A stretch of 64,000 bases of DNA, from positions 992,001-1,056,000 of the forward strand of contig NZ_JACHJY010000001.1 of NCBI RefSeq assembly GCF_014203895.1, in the 5' to 3' direction. This DNA is from Streptomyces nymphaeiformis (lineage in GTDB: Bacteria; Actinomycetota; Actinomycetes; Streptomycetales; Streptomycetaceae). Below are positions 63,882 to 64,000 of this stretch, one piece after another (the stretch's first letter is position 1; every line of letters starts with the position of its first letter). The notes below the pieces were generated by a model. That model searched no databases and was not told where the DNA came from. It saw nothing but the letters and a program-made list of their open reading frames with translations. A program made the position numbers and the translations under genes.

Positions 63882-64000
63882 GTGAGTACGGTGTGCGTGG
63901 TGCGGGATCTGGTCAAGACGTACCCCGCCACGCGCGGCAGGCGCGGCGCGCCCGCGACCCCCGAGGTGCGGGCCACCGACGGGATCAGCCTCGACGTGCG
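63882..64000 (+). CDS. ABC transporter ATP-binding protein, N-terminus only
   Basis: 39 residues before the window ends: VSTVCVVRDLVKTYPATRG then RRGAPATPEVRATDGISLDV. The pattern VxxLxKxYP ... VxAxDGISLxV is the A-loop and first strands of an ABC ATPase. Walker A would follow just outside the window. Confidence 0.75.
   Translation, partial: MSTVCVVRDLVKTYPATRGRRGAPATPEVRATDGISLDV

Overview
The window is high-GC actinobacterial chromosome and almost certainly Streptomyces. The signs are strong G/C bias at third codon positions, many GTG and TTG starts, genes overlapping by 4 bases (GTGA, ATGA), several leaderless promoters, a complete Streptomyces-type division and cell wall (dcw) cluster with divIVA, and single-copy core genes (dnaE, ileS, metF, lspA). 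I see no tRNA, rRNA, CRISPR array or replication origin.

Layout. 1-4.3 kb: thiamine and one-carbon metabolism. A 3'-truncated thiO lies on the minus strand behind a TPP riboswitch; a ferredoxin-reductase-type flavoprotein, an Rv2175c-family DNA-binding protein, thiE and metF follow on the plus strand. 4.3-11.3 kb: a Tyr-rich membrane protein, a phytoene-desaturase-like FAD enzyme, a DUF4126 membrane protein, and a three-gene operon (ABC-type ATPase, YhgE/Pip membrane protein, TetR regulator) controlled by a perfect 28-bp palindrome at its promoter. 11,349-17,298: a complete Tn7-like transposon with tnsA, tnsB, tnsC, tniQ and two small unknown cargo genes. Its ends are imperfect inverted repeats beginning TGT and it is flanked by a perfect 5-bp duplication, CCAGG. 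It sits between two back-to-back core promoters that would be only 18 bp apart without it. 17.3-25 kb: a HEPN-type protein behind a PafBC-like promoter, a methyltransferase, DUF3040, a DUF3488-transglutaminase/DUF58/MoxR operon and a beta-carbonic anhydrase. 25-43 kb: rsmH, ftsL, ftsI, murE, murF, mraY, murD, ftsW, murG, ftsQ, ftsZ, pgeF, yggS, sepF, yggT, divIVA, all plus strand. 43-49.9 kb: ileS (minus strand, T-box leader), a histone-tailed TraR/DksA protein, lspA, an RluD-type pseudouridine synthase and a GNAT acetyltransferase. 50-64 kb: a Na+/H+ antiporter, a dienelactone hydrolase-like protein, a secreted M43-type metalloprotease, Tat-exported PhoD, a membrane-anchored DsbA-like protein with a membrane partner, DUF2252, dnaE, a 56-aa basic protein, a NYN-domain protein and the 5' end of an ABC ATPase.

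The dcw block forms a near-continuous transcription unit from a strong promoter at 25,120-25,147, with extra control sequences before ftsZ. It supplies lipid II synthesis (MurE, MurF, MraY, MurD, MurG), septal polymerisation (FtsW, FtsI), the FtsQ/FtsL scaffold, the Z ring with its anchor SepF, and the polar growth organiser DivIVA. The most unusual material is the Tn7-like element and its insertion point, a 211-bp inverted repeat of nested palindromes between divIVA and ileS, and three promoters sharing a TGTCAGT-N8/-10 layout, including one for dnaE. Family assignments rest on motifs read by eye; no database search was possible.
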